Source of the DNA: Rickettsiales bacterium
GTDB taxonomy: Bacteria > Pseudomonadota > Alphaproteobacteria > Rickettsiales > UBA1997
Direction of reading: 5' to 3'
DNA: 5,483 nucleotides
NCBI GenBank assembly: GCA_009693885.1
Contig: SHWK01000076.1
Coordinates: 1 to 5,483 of the forward strand
In this document: piece by piece, positions 5,138-5,483 of the stretch
How the letters are laid out: every line of letters starts with the position of its first letter
Numbering within the stretch: position 1 is the first letter of the stretch
Notes under the pieces: generated by a model
What the model was told of the DNA's origin: nothing
The model's input: the letters and a program-made list of their open reading frames with translations, nothing else
The model's database searches: none
Made by a program: the position numbers and the translations under genes

Positions 5138-5483
5138 TTAATAAGGGGATGGAGCATTATTATAGTTATAAGGCTGATAATAATTTTGATATTGCCAACC
5201 ATTATTTTGCTGCCCATTACGAGATTGATCAGAAGCTTGGGTGCCTAAATATGGGATATTGACTGAATATTCTGGCTCTTTGAAATCACGACAATACACC
5301 GACCAAAAAGAAAATATTGGCACAATCAGCATTAATCCCACTGCATCTGCAACACATCTGTTACCCTCGTCTTCTTTTCTTCTAATCGCTTGCCAAGATT
5401 CTAATTTTATCTGCGCCGAACCATATCCCTCTTTGGTTAAAACCACATTATAATTTTTTGGCTCTATGTTAATAGTTGCGGGC
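5138..5483 (-). CDS. C-terminal part of a probable envelope protein with PEGA-like repeat, partial
   Basis: The frame is open to the right edge, so the visible 114 codons are the end of a longer gene; a GTG at 5446 is internal to this open frame and should not be taken as the start. Residues 1-30 of the fragment (PATINIEPKNYNVVLTKEGY, then GSAQIKLESW) resemble a PEGA-type surface-layer or lipoprotein repeat, where a short beta unit ends in KxGY. A hydrophobic segment follows (VADAVGLMLIVPIFSFW, about 44-60), flanked by two cysteines (43 and 64). In related bacterial lipoproteins a Gly-rich hydrophobic stretch holds this place. The last 35 residues are rich in Q, N, Y and P and look disordered. 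Function is unknown; an envelope location is inferred from the PEGA-like part and hydrophobic stretch. It converges on lolD. Confidence 0.75.
   Translation of the reverse strand, partial: PATINIEPKNYNVVLTKEGYGSAQIKLESWQAIRRKEDEGNRCVADAVGLMLIVPIFSFWSVYCRDFKEPEYSVNIPYLGTQASDQSRNGQQNNGWQYQNYYQPYNYNNAPSPY

Noticed and set aside
5138..5446. Treating the right-edge gene as a complete 102-residue protein starting at the GTG
   Set aside because: The frame continues without a stop to the end of the window, and the PEGA-like repeat begins before that GTG, so it is a fragment of a longer gene.
5241..5453. A 70-residue plus-strand open frame at the right edge
   Set aside because: Antisense to the partial PEGA-like gene, whose frame is open to the window end and has family-like features.

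Overview
The window looks like a piece of chromosome from an AT-rich Gram-negative alphaproteobacterium, most likely a Rickettsiales- or Holosporales-like lineage. This is inferred from three things: the strong A/T bias with AAA-dominated lysine codons; start regions that almost all lack a recognisable Shine-Dalgarno sequence; and CarD and LolD proteins that read like alphaproteobacterial versions (for example the LolD stretch around FIYQFHHLLPEF and the CarD stretch around KGMWSRRAQEYE). A lineage call needs a database search. I see no mobile element, phage gene, CRISPR array, tRNA or rRNA.

Layout. Positions 1-3075 hold a minus-strand gene train, read right to left: a membrane-anchored M23 zinc endopeptidase (3075-1660), a GT4-type glycosyltransferase (1637-549), the trans-translation factor SmpB (496-56), and the first codons of another gene running off the left edge (from about position 38 or 32). 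Gaps of 22, 52 and about 17-23 bases suggest one transcription unit, although SmpB could have its own promoter. Positions 3076-3212 are a divergent promoter region. It has a candidate sigma-70 promoter toward the right, and a perfect TATAAT on the opposite strand overlapping the same -10. On the plus strand, carD (3213-4343) is followed after 4 bases by lolD (4348-5025). A 112-base gap with small palindromes separates lolD from a convergent minus-strand gene (5483-5138). Only the C-terminal part of that gene is in the window; it resembles the PEGA-like repeat plus hydrophobic segment of a cell-envelope protein.

How the genes fit together. Most of the window serves the cell envelope: peptidoglycan cleavage (M23), glycan synthesis (GT4), lipoprotein release (LolD) and a probable envelope protein at the right edge. 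CarD and SmpB are global gene-expression factors, acting on transcription initiation and ribosome rescue respectively. No pathway clearly joins them all.

The most unusual object is the CarD protein. A normal CarD core (about residues 157-310) sits between a roughly 150-residue lysine-rich, histone H1-like N-terminal arm and a very acidic C-terminal tail that ends in a basic cluster. The arm contains nine tandem tetrapeptides of the type xxKK, encoded by degenerate 12-base repeats. This recalls Myxococcus xanthus CarD, which joins the same core to acidic and basic DNA-binding regions, but here the basic part is at the opposite end and has no RGRP AT-hooks. It is the best candidate in this window for something not yet described.
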